Made by a program: the position numbers and the translations under genes. Below, piece by piece: positions 8,143-17,352 of a stretch of 64,000 bases of DNA; the first letter of the stretch is position 1; each line of letters begins with the position of its first letter. Source of the DNA: Lachnoclostridium sp. UBA5890 (GTDB lineage: Bacteria; Bacillota; Clostridia; Lachnospirales; Lachnospiraceae); contig DJEU01000065.1 in assembly GCA_002431395.1 (NCBI GenBank), forward strand, positions 1-64,000. The letters are read 5' to 3'. The notes beneath the pieces were generated by a model that was not told where the DNA came from, made no database searches, and saw only the letters and a list, made by a program, of their open reading frames with translations.

Positions 8143-10799
8143 TGCAATCTCCTTATCTCATCATAAACTCGTTTACAGTTATCCTGGTCAAACCAGCGGT
8201 AAAAGGCATTGCCGCGCTCGTCGTACAGCGGATCCAGCACGCAGTCGTTCTCGATTGCATGGATCAATGCCTCTATCGTTGATTCATAATCATAGCACAC
8301 CGGCCCCAGCCCATCTCTCTCATAGTCAAAATATCCTTCGGAATACACCTGCCCCTGAAAGAAGGTATCTTTATCAAACTGGGCGTAAATAACCGGCTTT
8401 TTCAAATACGCAAAGTCAAAGGCGACACTGGAAAAATCTGTCACAAGAAGTGCATTGTTTCGAAATTCCTCCTGGTAATCAATTCCCTGCTGCATCACTT
8501 CGATAATATCATTTCCGGAAAAATCTTTCAACTGCACCTTATGATGGGTATGCAGGAAAAATTTTCCGCGATAGCCTTTTTCCTTCATGACGCGAAGCAG
8601 TCTCTCATCGTGAATCAGCGCATTGTAAAAACGGTAAAATTCCGAATATTTAAACAACGGATTGTAAATACGCTCGCCGGTATCATTGTTCAGACGGCAG
8701 GCAAGCGCCGCACGCCATGTCGGCAGGATCAAAATAGTCTTCTGCGGGGCATTTTCCTGTTTCAAATTGTCATATCTTGGAAGTCCAGTCAATTTCACGA
8801 CCGACTCATCGTAAAAATAATCGCCATTCAGAATAGACTCATACTCCGGCTTTGCTGACGTAACAAACATCTGCAGATTTTTATTGAACCGGTTCAACCA
8901 CTGCGACAAGTCATCCTTAATGATACCATGCTGCAAAAATACGAAATTGTACTTGTACAGATCGCGGATATACTCGCTGTCGTCATCCCACGGATTGAAA
9001 ATGTTATCCTCTCCCTGAGAAGAAATAATATGTTTGGCAAGCAGGACAAACAATTTGTAATGAAATTTTCGGAACGGAAGCACCGGTCCGACGGCTTTCA
9101 TTTTTTCATAATCCACACTGTCCTCCGACAATGTAAATCGTGATTTTACATCTTTTTCTTCCGCCCGCTTCAAATATTTATAAAAATGTTCGGCATTGTC
9201 GCCCGCTACATTGATGCGTTCCATCACAAGCCAGCGCTCTTTCCGCAAAAATGGGCGGATAATATGTGCCAGGATTCGGTATCCGGCAATTGCTTTCTTT
9301 TTATCGTGAAAACACCGCTTTAAAAGCGCACATTCCTTTGCCAAATGTTTCCAGCCGTGTTTCTTTTCGACAAACAATTTTGTATTTTCCGGATTGGCGC
9401 TTACCATAAATCCATGATTGTGGAAATACAGCTGCTCAACATTCGGACTCAGATGGGAAAACTTACCAAGTTTGATAAATAACCGCTGCGGCATATTGTC
9501 CTGATACTGCCCGTAAACTTCATACGTCGTGGCATCTTCAAGCGGCAGCCGGATCTCATACCCACGCACGCGCATCATTTCTTCCCCAAAAATCACTGCT
9601 TTTCGAAACTGTGCCGGCTTGGAAGTAACCGGAAAACTCTCGCCCCGGTCATTTTCCACTGTGATCGTGAGATCATCGGCAAACGGACACCAGATCCTTC
9701 CGGCAAGTTCCAGACAGTCTTCATGGATATTCAGCACATCGACAGAAAACAGCGATTTTGCCTGCAGACTGTACATTTTAATATGGTCGAAATACAGGGC
9801 TCCTCGCCGGTATACCAGTTCTTTCCGGATGTCTCTGCCATATTTGAGCGAGAGCGCATACAATTTGTACTCGACATACATTTTGTCCAAATGACAAATC
9901 AGATCGTCATCCATATATTGCAGCATTTTCCGCAGCCATTCCTTGTACCACTCCTGCTCTTCTTCCGTCAATACCCCATTCAGATCATCGCGGAGCCGCC
10001 ATTGGAAATCGTACAAGATCAAATACTGAATGTACAAAAGAACGGTTCCGTATTTATCCAATGACTCCTGAATCAGCTCCAGATAATAATGTTCCGGCGT
10101 GTCAAGATACCATTCTTTGGATGTCCCCTTGTTCTGGATCGCCGAAGAGGCATTGACGCGCTTGCGGTACAGATGAAGAGCGTCTGCCACAACACCGTAT
10201 TTCAATTTATCCAAAATAATCGAATTGACAAATTTGGAGTCTTCCGCAAATTTCAATTTTTCATCAAACCGGTGCGTTTTCAAAACCTCTGCTTTCACAA
10301 ACGAAGCCGTCACATGCATCTGCACATAATTATATTTTTCCAATACATCGATGATCCGGCTCCCCTGCTCATATTTAAAGAAAAGCCAATGATAATCGTC
10401 CCTTGCCTCAAAAAATTTCTGTGGACAGGCCACCAGATCAATCTTGTCCCGGCGTTTTTCAAAAAAATCATACACCGCCTGAAAACTTCCGCTGGTCCAC
10501 TTATCATCCGAATCCAGAAAATTTACATATTTTCCCTCTACATACTGCATTCCATAATTTCTCGCCGCACTGACGCCTTTGTTTTCCTGTTTCAGATAAA
10601 GGATGTTATCCGGATATTTTTTTGCATATTCGAGGCAGATTTTTTCGCTGTCATCCGGACTTCCGTCATTGACAAGGATAATCTGGATATTTTTTTCAAA
10701 TCCAATGCTCTGCCCGATCACAGAATCCAATGTTTCCGCGAGATATCCTTCCACATTATAAACCGGGATCACAACCGAAAATTTGTATTTATAATCCAT
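8139..10799 (-). CDS. Bifunctional GT2 glycosyltransferase and polyol-phosphotransferase
   Basis: 886-aa multidomain polymer synthase. Residues 8-250 are a GT-A family 2 glycosyltransferase (SVVIPVYNVEGYL, VNDGSPDDS, FLDSDDKW with the metal-binding DSD). A beta-rich linker domain follows at about 340-480. Residues about 540-880 form a TagF-like glycerol/ribitol-phosphotransferase (LQHGIIKDD, LPTWRAAL, HTHH, VTDFSSVAFDFAYL). It probably alternates sugar and polyol-phosphate additions on a lipid-linked chain. ATG at 10799 has AAGGAGA upstream; the upstream gene's stop lies 11 nt inside this gene, so the two are coupled. Confidence 0.85.
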   Translation of the reverse strand: MDYKYKFSVVIPVYNVEGYLAETLDSVIGQSIGFEKNIQIILVNDGSPDDSEKICLEYAKKYPDNILYLKQENKGVSAARNYGMQYVEGKYVNFLDSDDKWTSGSFQAVYDFFEKRRDKIDLVACPQKFFEARDDYHWLFFKYEQGSRIIDVLEKYNYVQMHVTASFVKAEVLKTHRFDEKLKFAEDSKFVNSIILDKLKYGVVADALHLYRKRVNASSAIQNKGTSKEWYLDTPEHYYLELIQESLDKYGTVLLYIQYLILYDFQWRLRDDLNGVLTEEEQEWYKEWLRKMLQYMDDDLICHLDKMYVEYKLYALSLKYGRDIRKELVYRRGALYFDHIKMYSLQAKSLFSVDVLNIHEDCLELAGRIWCPFADDLTITVENDRGESFPVTSKPAQFRKAVIFGEEMMRVRGYEIRLPLEDATTYEVYGQYQDNMPQRLFIKLGKFSHLSPNVEQLYFHNHGFMVSANPENTKLFVEKKHGWKHLAKECALLKRCFHDKKKAIAGYRILAHIIRPFLRKERWLVMERINVAGDNAEHFYKYLKRAEEKDVKSRFTLSEDSVDYEKMKAVGPVLPFRKFHYKLFVLLAKHIISSQGEDNIFNPWDDDSEYIRDLYKYNFVFLQHGIIKDDLSQWLNRFNKNLQMFVTSAKPEYESILNGDYFYDESVVKLTGLPRYDNLKQENAPQKTILILPTWRAALACRLNNDTGERIYNPLFKYSEFYRFYNALIHDERLLRVMKEKGYRGKFFLHTHHKVQLKDFSGNDIIEVMQQGIDYQEEFRNNALLVTDFSSVAFDFAYLKKPVIYAQFDKDTFFQGQVYSEGYFDYERDGLGPVCYDYESTIEALIHAIENDCVLDPLYDERGNAFYRWFDQDNCKRVYDEIRRLH

Positions 10800-13452
10800 G
10801 TTTTCTCTCCTTTCTCTCATACCACAGGATAAAGCCTGCCGCCAGACATCCGATCAGACTAAGTATCACACCGGCCACCAGCCCCGGTGTCCGGTAGCGG
10901 ATTTCCACCGTATGGTTTCCCGCCGGAATGTCCATTCCTAAAAACATGACATTGGCGGCATACGTCTCCGTTTCCTTTCCATCCACATAAGCACGCCATC
11001 CGCTGCTATACGGAACAGACAACTGCAAGTATCGTTTTTCCGGCACATTGATCTCGCCGCGGACGACATTATCGGTCCGTTTTATATTCTGCAGAGTGTA
11101 CTCATTTCTACGATTGATCTGTGTTTTAATCGTCTCTTCTTTTTTTCCAAATACCTGCAGATCTTTCTTGGAAAATCTTCCCTCTACCTGAAATTCCAAT
11201 GTGATTTCCACCTCGCCGGACATTTTTCCCAGATGAAACAAATATTCCTTTCTGCCAAAATACCAATTCCATTCCGGAGTCAGCACCCGAAGTTCCTTTT
11301 GTACCGTTCCCAGCGATGCGGTTATGTCACAATAATGAAACCGCTCATTCGTAATCTCATAATCTCCCAGTCTCACATAGGTTTCTGCAAGAGGATCTGC
11401 TGCCACCTTTAATTTCAGACGGGCATGTTTTTTCTTTACAATGATATCCTCTCCCTGAATCTCGATCCGCCGTTTTCCGGTAATCTCATACGGGAGTTCC
11501 AGTGTCCCGGAATCTTCTGTTTTTCCTGTTTCTACGCCTGTCTCATTCTCAACATCATCCCGAAGCATCGACGTAAGCATCCTGCTTTCCTTTTCACAGC
11601 CACTCGCTTTGTCCCATTCATTTGTTTTCTGCTGAACCACATCATAAGCTGTCCCAAATGCCAATGGATTCGGATTTTCATACAGATCATAGGCGGCTCC
11701 GTTTTTTGTAAAGGTTTTCTTCCGTTCAAAGCCGCATGGCACTCTGCTGTCATCTCCTGCCGGCGCAATATAGTAACGCACACAGGCAAGTGCCTCCAGT
11801 CCGCTTCGCTGATCCAGTCCATTCACTTTAAACATACTGTCTTCCACGGCACCATTTTCGACCACACTATCCCACGATAAGCGGTATGGATTGGACAAAC
11901 TCAGATATGTCGACACCCCATAGATTCCGGTAGCAAGTCCCGTATTCTGGATTTCCTTATCCTGCACGTCAACGCGGTAAAATTCATCTTTTGCACAATT
12001 TTTCACTTCCGTTTCTGCCGCCTCTGCCAGATTTGCCGAAGCCTGTCCCTGCAGAAGAAACTGGTCCATATAATTTTGTGCGTGGCTGCCAAAAAGCAGC
12101 CAGCCATTTCCCATAATCGAAATGGCAATCATCCCCAGAACAAGTGACATTTTCACCTGCCACCGCCATCGAGCCGCCCACTGGGACGCAAGTAAAAACA
12201 ATACAAGTATTGTCAACATCAGGGTCACAACACCAAACCACGTATACCAAAGATCCCTTTCTTCTCCGAATGCTACAGCTGTAGTATAGCCAATTGCCAT
12301 AACCAGCATGAGTACCTTGGGAAGTCGTTTCATTGTCATAAATTCCGGAAGCACTTCGACCACACAGTACGCATATAAAAATGTCACAAGGTACAAAAAT
12401 CGCCCCGATACATAGGAAAATCCATTCATAATATAGCCGCCTGCCGGAATTAACATCATCAAAGTCCAGATTAAAAAACTGCTTTTCAATTTCCAGCGCC
12501 CGCGGGTTGCAAATAGGACGGTCAACGCCGGAAGCACAATCGCCGCCATCCCCAGATAATCCCACGTAATGTGTGGTGTTCCGATCAGTCCGGAAAAGAT
12601 TGTCAGATACCTTTCCCCGTCAAAGAGCCATAAATTTCCCGGATTCACAGCACTGTCATTTCGATTACTGGAAAGGAATGACAATATTGCCGGAAGGAAC
12701 AAGCCCGCTGCCATCGCTGTCCCCGCCACATATCGTAAGACAAAGCCACAGAAATATTTTATTTTTCCCTGCACTTTTTCGGCAAATACCGAGATCAATA
12801 CAGCCAGGCACACAAAGATGCTGTTCATATAGAAAAAATAAAATCCATTGAGTGCACACAAAAACACACTGGCAATCAACAGTCCACCTCTTTTTTTCTC
12901 CCGATACCGGTCCACCCCGGTCAGCATAAGAGGAAGGAGGATCATCGGTGAGATAAAAAAGGGATGTTTTACCGCGACATGAAGAACATAACCGGAAAAT
13001 ACGTACAGCCACGCACCGGCTAAACTCACTGCCCGCCCTTTTCCTCTGTTCCGGCAGTAAAAAATGAAGGTAAGCCCCGCCAGATACATACGGAAAACAA
13101 CGAGAAAATTGTAAAACTTTTCCATGTGCTGCTTCGGCACAAATACAGAAAACAGCGTCAGCGGATCTCCCAGACCGTAAAAGTTTAATGTCGTCAAAAT
13201 ATCTTCGCCCATACCGATAGAAAAATCAAACATCGGCAGGGTAAAATGACCGGAAAAGAGATTTCCCGCCACTTTGAGATAATAGTCACGCAGATATAGA
13301 AGAGCCGGAAAATGCTGTTTATTTCCGTCATAAAACCAGACAAACGAACGATGATTCAGAATAAATCCAAGATAGATCAACAGAAAAAGCACTGCAAACG
13401 ATGCAGTGTATTCTATGATAAACCGGATATTTTTCTTTTTCTGTCCGTTCAT
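10789..13452 (-). CDS. YfhO-family polytopic membrane protein (GT-C-like)
   Basis: 887 aa with about a dozen hydrophobic segments in the first 480 residues, a large soluble region of roughly 380 residues predicted outside the membrane, and a final membrane segment followed by a basic tail (WYERKERKHGL). This is the YfhO layout. YfhO proteins are linked to glycosylation of lipoteichoic acid or related polymers using polyprenyl-phosphate sugars outside the membrane. Signatures include FYDGNKQHFPALLY early (GT-C-type acidic loop) and VPYSSGWRAYVDGKE near the end. AGGAGG precedes the ATG at 13452. Confidence 0.85.
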   Translation of the reverse strand: MNGQKKKNIRFIIEYTASFAVLFLLIYLGFILNHRSFVWFYDGNKQHFPALLYLRDYYLKVAGNLFSGHFTLPMFDFSIGMGEDILTTLNFYGLGDPLTLFSVFVPKQHMEKFYNFLVVFRMYLAGLTFIFYCRNRGKGRAVSLAGAWLYVFSGYVLHVAVKHPFFISPMILLPLMLTGVDRYREKKRGGLLIASVFLCALNGFYFFYMNSIFVCLAVLISVFAEKVQGKIKYFCGFVLRYVAGTAMAAGLFLPAILSFLSSNRNDSAVNPGNLWLFDGERYLTIFSGLIGTPHITWDYLGMAAIVLPALTVLFATRGRWKLKSSFLIWTLMMLIPAGGYIMNGFSYVSGRFLYLVTFLYAYCVVEVLPEFMTMKRLPKVLMLVMAIGYTTAVAFGEERDLWYTWFGVVTLMLTILVLFLLASQWAARWRWQVKMSLVLGMIAISIMGNGWLLFGSHAQNYMDQFLLQGQASANLAEAAETEVKNCAKDEFYRVDVQDKEIQNTGLATGIYGVSTYLSLSNPYRLSWDSVVENGAVEDSMFKVNGLDQRSGLEALACVRYYIAPAGDDSRVPCGFERKKTFTKNGAAYDLYENPNPLAFGTAYDVVQQKTNEWDKASGCEKESRMLTSMLRDDVENETGVETGKTEDSGTLELPYEITGKRRIEIQGEDIIVKKKHARLKLKVAADPLAETYVRLGDYEITNERFHYCDITASLGTVQKELRVLTPEWNWYFGRKEYLFHLGKMSGEVEITLEFQVEGRFSKKDLQVFGKKEETIKTQINRRNEYTLQNIKRTDNVVRGEINVPEKRYLQLSVPYSSGWRAYVDGKETETYAANVMFLGMDIPAGNHTVEIRYRTPGLVAGVILSLIGCLAAGFILWYERKERKHGL

Positions 13453-13479
13453 TCTGACCTCCTACATAACATGACAAGG

Positions 13480-13510
13480 GGCACCAATTCAAATTCATCA
13501 AATTGGTGCC
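13480..13510 (-). other. Hairpin between phosphohexomutase and YfhO genes
   Basis: Inverted repeat GGCACCAATT / AATTGGTGCC with an 11-nt loop. It follows the phosphohexomutase stop in the direction of transcription, but no T tract comes after it, so complete termination is doubtful. It may be an attenuator or mRNA-stabilising hairpin. Confidence 0.45.
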
Positions 13511-13531
13511 TCATCGCTTTTGCTTTTACAA

Positions 13532-15205
13532 TTATTTACAAACCTCTGTGAAATAAGATTCGAGAGCAGCTACAATCTCTGCACCAGCCTGTTCGCTGCT
13601 TCCCTTTACCAGATAATACATCTTGATCTTTGGCTCTGTTCCGGATGGACGAACCAAGACATTGATGTCATCTTCCATATTGAACTCCAACACGTTGGAT
13701 TTTGGAAGATTTCCAATTCCTGCCTTATAATCTTTCACATCGATCACTTTATAACCAGCTACTTCTTTTGGTGCCTTCGTACGAAGGCTTTCCATCAGAT
13801 CTGCCATCTTCTTCGCACCGCTGGCTCCTTCAAAGGTAATGGACTGAAGAGCCTCTTTGAAATAACCATATTTTTCATACAACTGATTCAACATCTGTAC
13901 CAGGGAAATTCCCATGGCTTTGTAATGTGCAAACATCTCACAAATCAAAAGGGAAGCATTCACTCCATCTTTGTCACGAACATGTCCGCCGCTCAGATAA
14001 CCATAACTCTCTTCAAATCCAAAGATATAACGGTCTACTTCACCGTCTGCTTCCAAAAATCCGATCTGCTCACCGATAAATTTGAATCCGGTAAGCACAC
14101 GTCTTACCTCTACGCCATAATCTGCAGCGATCTTATCAATCATTTTCGTCGAAACGATCGTCGTTACAACCACCGGATTTTTCGGCATTGTTCCATTTGC
14201 TTTGTAAGTCTTGCAAATATAGTCAAAGAGAAGGATTCCCATCTGATTTCCGGAGATCAACTGATAATCATCGCCTTCTTTTACGGCTACACCGACACGG
14301 TCACAGTCCGGATCCGTTGCCAGAAGGAGGTCACTTCCTACTTCTTTTGCTTTTTTCAAACCAACTTCCAAAGCCTCACGGATCTCAGGGTTTGGATATG
14401 GACAGGTGGTAAAGTTTCCATCCGGCATTTCCTGCTCTTTGGGAATCGTGATCTGTGTATAACCATTTTCTTTCAGACATCTCGTCACACAATAACGGCC
14501 GGTTCCGTTGAGTGGAGTGTATACAATCGATACGTTTTTGTCAATCTCTTTTGGATTCAATGCACGCTCGGATACAGCATCGATAAATCCGGTAATTACG
14601 TCATCTTCGATATATTTGATCTTGCCTTCGGAAAGTCCTGTTTCAAAGTCCATGATCTTTACATCATCAAACACATCTACCGCTTCGATCTCAGCCAGGA
14701 TAGCATCTGCCACTTCCAAAGTAATCTGGCATCCATCGGCTCCATATACTTTGTAACCATTGTATTTTGCAGGGTTATGACTTGCTGTCACTACGATACC
14801 ACCATCACAGTTCAACGCACGTACAGCGTAAGAGAGAGATGGGGTCGGCATCAGCTCTTTGTAAATATTTACCAAGATTCCGTTGGCTGCAAATACACTT
14901 GCTGCTGTTTTCGCAAAGATATCGGATTTATTACGGCTGTCATAAGCGATTGATACGGAAGGGTTTTTAGCAGCTTTGTTCAAATAATTGCTGTATCCCT
15001 GTGTTGCTCTGGCTACGGTATGCTCGTTCATACGAAAGGTTCCGGCTCCGATCACACCGCGGAGTCCACCGGTACCAAATTCCAGATCACGGTAAAAACG
15101 ATCGTTGATTTCTTCTTCGTTTCCCTCGATGGCTTTCAATTCTGTCAAAAGATCTTCTTCTATCACTTTTCCAAGCCATCTTTTATAATTTTCCATCATA
15201 TCCAT
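13532..15205 (-). CDS. Phospho-sugar mutase (phosphoglucomutase/phosphomannomutase)
   Basis: 557-aa alpha-D-phosphohexomutase, interconverting hexose 6- and 1-phosphates. The catalytic phosphoserine loop is TASHNPAKYNG, the metal loop is DPDCDRVG, the sugar-binding loop is GFEESYGYL, and the C-terminal phosphate site is RPSGTEPKIK. It is of the long PgcA type. Its position directly after manA, manC, gmd and rmd suggests it supplies mannose 1-phosphate, and it can also supply glucose 1-phosphate for RfbF. AGGAGG precedes the ATG at 15205. Confidence 0.92.
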   Translation of the reverse strand: MDMMENYKRWLGKVIEEDLLTELKAIEGNEEEINDRFYRDLEFGTGGLRGVIGAGTFRMNEHTVARATQGYSNYLNKAAKNPSVSIAYDSRNKSDIFAKTAASVFAANGILVNIYKELMPTPSLSYAVRALNCDGGIVVTASHNPAKYNGYKVYGADGCQITLEVADAILAEIEAVDVFDDVKIMDFETGLSEGKIKYIEDDVITGFIDAVSERALNPKEIDKNVSIVYTPLNGTGRYCVTRCLKENGYTQITIPKEQEMPDGNFTTCPYPNPEIREALEVGLKKAKEVGSDLLLATDPDCDRVGVAVKEGDDYQLISGNQMGILLFDYICKTYKANGTMPKNPVVVTTIVSTKMIDKIAADYGVEVRRVLTGFKFIGEQIGFLEADGEVDRYIFGFEESYGYLSGGHVRDKDGVNASLLICEMFAHYKAMGISLVQMLNQLYEKYGYFKEALQSITFEGASGAKKMADLMESLRTKAPKEVAGYKVIDVKDYKAGIGNLPKSNVLEFNMEDDINVLVRPSGTEPKIKMYYLVKGSSEQAGAEIVAALESYFTEVCK

Positions 15206-15220
15206 TTTTTTAATCCTCCT

Positions 15221-16186
15221 TTATGCTTCTACATTGGCACGCCAATAGTCTAACGTGTCTTTCAACGTCTGCTCCAGACTGATCTTGCGTTTCCAGTCCG
15301 TCTGCTCTGTAATTTTCGTAATATCTGCCTCAATGATCGGCACATCGATCGGACGAAGTCTCGCCTGTTCCACCTCTACATTGATCTCACGGCCGGAAAG
15401 TTCTATGATCTTATCTAACACTTCCTGAATCTCATAAGCTTTGCCGGAACCTACATTGTACGTCTCTCCGCTCTTTCCCTGACGAATCAGGCACTCATAC
15501 GCGGCGATCACATCACGCACATCGGTAAAGTCTCGTTTTGCCTTCAGATTTCCGACATGGATCACCGGCTCTCGCAGCCCTTTTTCCACTTCAACAACCT
15601 GCTTACAAAAGTCAGACACAACGAACTGTGGTGACTGTCTCGGTCCCACGTGCGTAAATGCACGGACCATCACGAGTTCCAGCTGATATGCCTGCGCATA
15701 GATCGTACCAAGCATATTCTGGCAGCTTTTTGTCGCTGCATATATATTTCCTGGGCGAAGTACCGTATCTTCGACGATCGGCACCTGATCCGGGTGAATT
15801 CTTCCGTATTCTTCTCCGGAACCGATCAGCAATACTCTGCCCTTATATTCCATTTCTTTTAATACATCCAATAAGTTCAATGCACCTTTGATATTTACAT
15901 CAACAGTCAATTGTGGATTTGACCAGGATACTGCAACCGAGCTCTGTGCTGCCAGATGAAATATGTAATCCGGAGCAAAATTCTCGATTACGTCAACCAC
16001 TTCCTGTTTTTCCAAAAGATTCATATCCACGACATCGTAGCCTTCCGGCTCAAGTGTCTCCTGTTTCATCTTGGTAGAGCGCACCTGATATCCGCACTCT
16101 CTACTCAAATATTCGGCCAGATACTTCCCTACGAATCCGGCTCCACCGATAATTAATGCTTTTTTCATGCCTTCATTCACTTTCAT
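15221..16186 (-). CDS. GDP-4-keto-6-deoxy-D-mannose reductase, Rmd-like
   Basis: Extended short-chain dehydrogenase of about 321 aa. It has the NAD(P) motif GGAGFVGKYL near the N-terminus, a YAATKSCQN active-site Tyr-Lys pair, and the Rmd-like stretches FTHVGPRQSPQFVVSDF and VGNLKAKRDFTDVRDV. It probably reduces the Gmd product to GDP-D-rhamnose; a fucose synthase would need the epimerase features, which I do not see. The ATG at 16186 has a weak binding site (TGGAT); alternatives are 16168 and 16231. Confidence 0.85.
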   Translation of the reverse strand: MKVNEGMKKALIIGGAGFVGKYLAEYLSRECGYQVRSTKMKQETLEPEGYDVVDMNLLEKQEVVDVIENFAPDYIFHLAAQSSVAVSWSNPQLTVDVNIKGALNLLDVLKEMEYKGRVLLIGSGEEYGRIHPDQVPIVEDTVLRPGNIYAATKSCQNMLGTIYAQAYQLELVMVRAFTHVGPRQSPQFVVSDFCKQVVEVEKGLREPVIHVGNLKAKRDFTDVRDVIAAYECLIRQGKSGETYNVGSGKAYEIQEVLDKIIELSGREINVEVEQARLRPIDVPIIEADITKITEQTDWKRKISLEQTLKDTLDYWRANVEA

Positions 16187-16211
16187 TGATAATGATCCAA
16201 TATGTGAAAAA

Positions 16212-16251
16212 GGCGCTGGCATCGCCCACATATGCGGTTAATCCCGGCGCC
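16212..16251 (-). terminator. Hairpin with T tract between gmd and rmd
   Basis: On the minus strand a GC-rich stem (GGCGCCGGG ... CCAGCGCC) is followed immediately by TTTTT. It resembles an intrinsic terminator lying inside the operon, so it may only reduce expression of the genes downstream of gmd. Confidence 0.55.
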
Positions 16252-16267
16252 GTTTTCATATAAAAGA

Positions 16268-17299
16268 TTAGATTGCTTTTACTTTAATTTCTTTTTCTAC
16301 TAAAGCTAAGTCATTCTTAACCATTCTCTCAACTAACTGGCTGAAAGAGATCTCACGTTTCCATCCAAGCTCTTTTTCTGCTTTGGCAGGATTTCCAAGA
16401 AGGATATCTACTTCTGCCGGACGGAAGAACTGTGGATTTACTTTTACGATGGTCTTTCCGGTTGCCTTATCTTTTCCAATTTCGTCAACGCCGGTTCCTT
16501 CCCATTCGATCTCGATTCCAACATGTCCAAATGCAACTTCTACAAACTCACGTACTGTACGTGTCTCGTTGGTAGCGATGACATAATCATCTGCGTGATC
16601 CTGCTGAAGAAGAAGCCACATTGCTTTTACATAATCCTTGGAATGACCCCAGTCTCTCTTAGAGTCCATATTTCCAAGTTCCAAATGATCCTGTACACCA
16701 AGTTTGATACGTGCTACCGCATCTGTGATCTTACGAGTAACGAACTCTTTACCACGACGCTCGGATTCATGATTGAAAAGAATTCCGGAGCATGCATACA
16801 GATCATAACTCTCTCTGTAGTTCTTTGTGATCCAGTGTCCATACAATTTTGCTACTCCGTATGGAGAACGTGGATAGAATGGAGTTGTCTCTGTCTGAGG
16901 AATTGCCTGAACCAGACCAAACATCTCACTTGTAGAAGCCTGATAAAATCTTGCTTCCGGTTTTACTGTACGAATTGCTTCGAGCATATTGGTAACACCA
17001 AGAGCATCGATATCTGCTGTTGCCAGAGGCTGCTCCCAGCTTGTAGCTACAAAAGACTGAGCAGCAAGGTTGTAAACTTCATCTGCCTGAGAAATCTTCA
17101 TTGCTGTGATCAAAGAAATCGGGTCCGTCATATCTGCATAGATAAAGTGAATTTTATCTTTGATATGCTCTACGTTTCCATAATCTACAACGCTCTTACG
17201 GCGCATGATTCCATATACTTCATAGCCCTTCTCCAACAAAAGTTCTGCAAGATAAGAACCGTCCTGTCCTGTAATACCTGTTATTAATGCGTGTTTCAT
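16268..17299 (-). CDS. gmd: GDP-mannose 4,6-dehydratase
   Basis: Converts GDP-D-mannose to GDP-4-keto-6-deoxy-D-mannose with bound NADP. 343 aa. Motifs are GITGQDGSYLAELL (dinucleotide binding), STSEMFG with the catalytic Thr/Glu region, YPRSPYGVAK with the active-site Tyr-Lys, NHESERRG and SKRDWGHSKDYV, all typical of Gmd. AAAGGAG lies 5 nt before the ATG at 17299. Together with the downstream reductase it gives GDP-6-deoxyhexose, most likely GDP-D-rhamnose. Confidence 0.95.
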   Translation of the reverse strand: MKHALITGITGQDGSYLAELLLEKGYEVYGIMRRKSVVDYGNVEHIKDKIHFIYADMTDPISLITAMKISQADEVYNLAAQSFVATSWEQPLATADIDALGVTNMLEAIRTVKPEARFYQASTSEMFGLVQAIPQTETTPFYPRSPYGVAKLYGHWITKNYRESYDLYACSGILFNHESERRGKEFVTRKITDAVARIKLGVQDHLELGNMDSKRDWGHSKDYVKAMWLLLQQDHADDYVIATNETRTVREFVEVAFGHVGIEIEWEGTGVDEIGKDKATGKTIVKVNPQFFRPAEVDILLGNPAKAEKELGWKREISFSQLVERMVKNDLALVEKEIKVKAI

Positions 17300-17352
17300 G
17301 ATATCTCCTTTCAAACCTAAACATTGCTATTCATTTTATTTATTGTAAAATC

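Noticed and set aside
13480..13510. Strong intrinsic terminator after the phosphohexomutase
   Set aside because: The hairpin is good but is not followed by a T tract, so I list it only as a hairpin.
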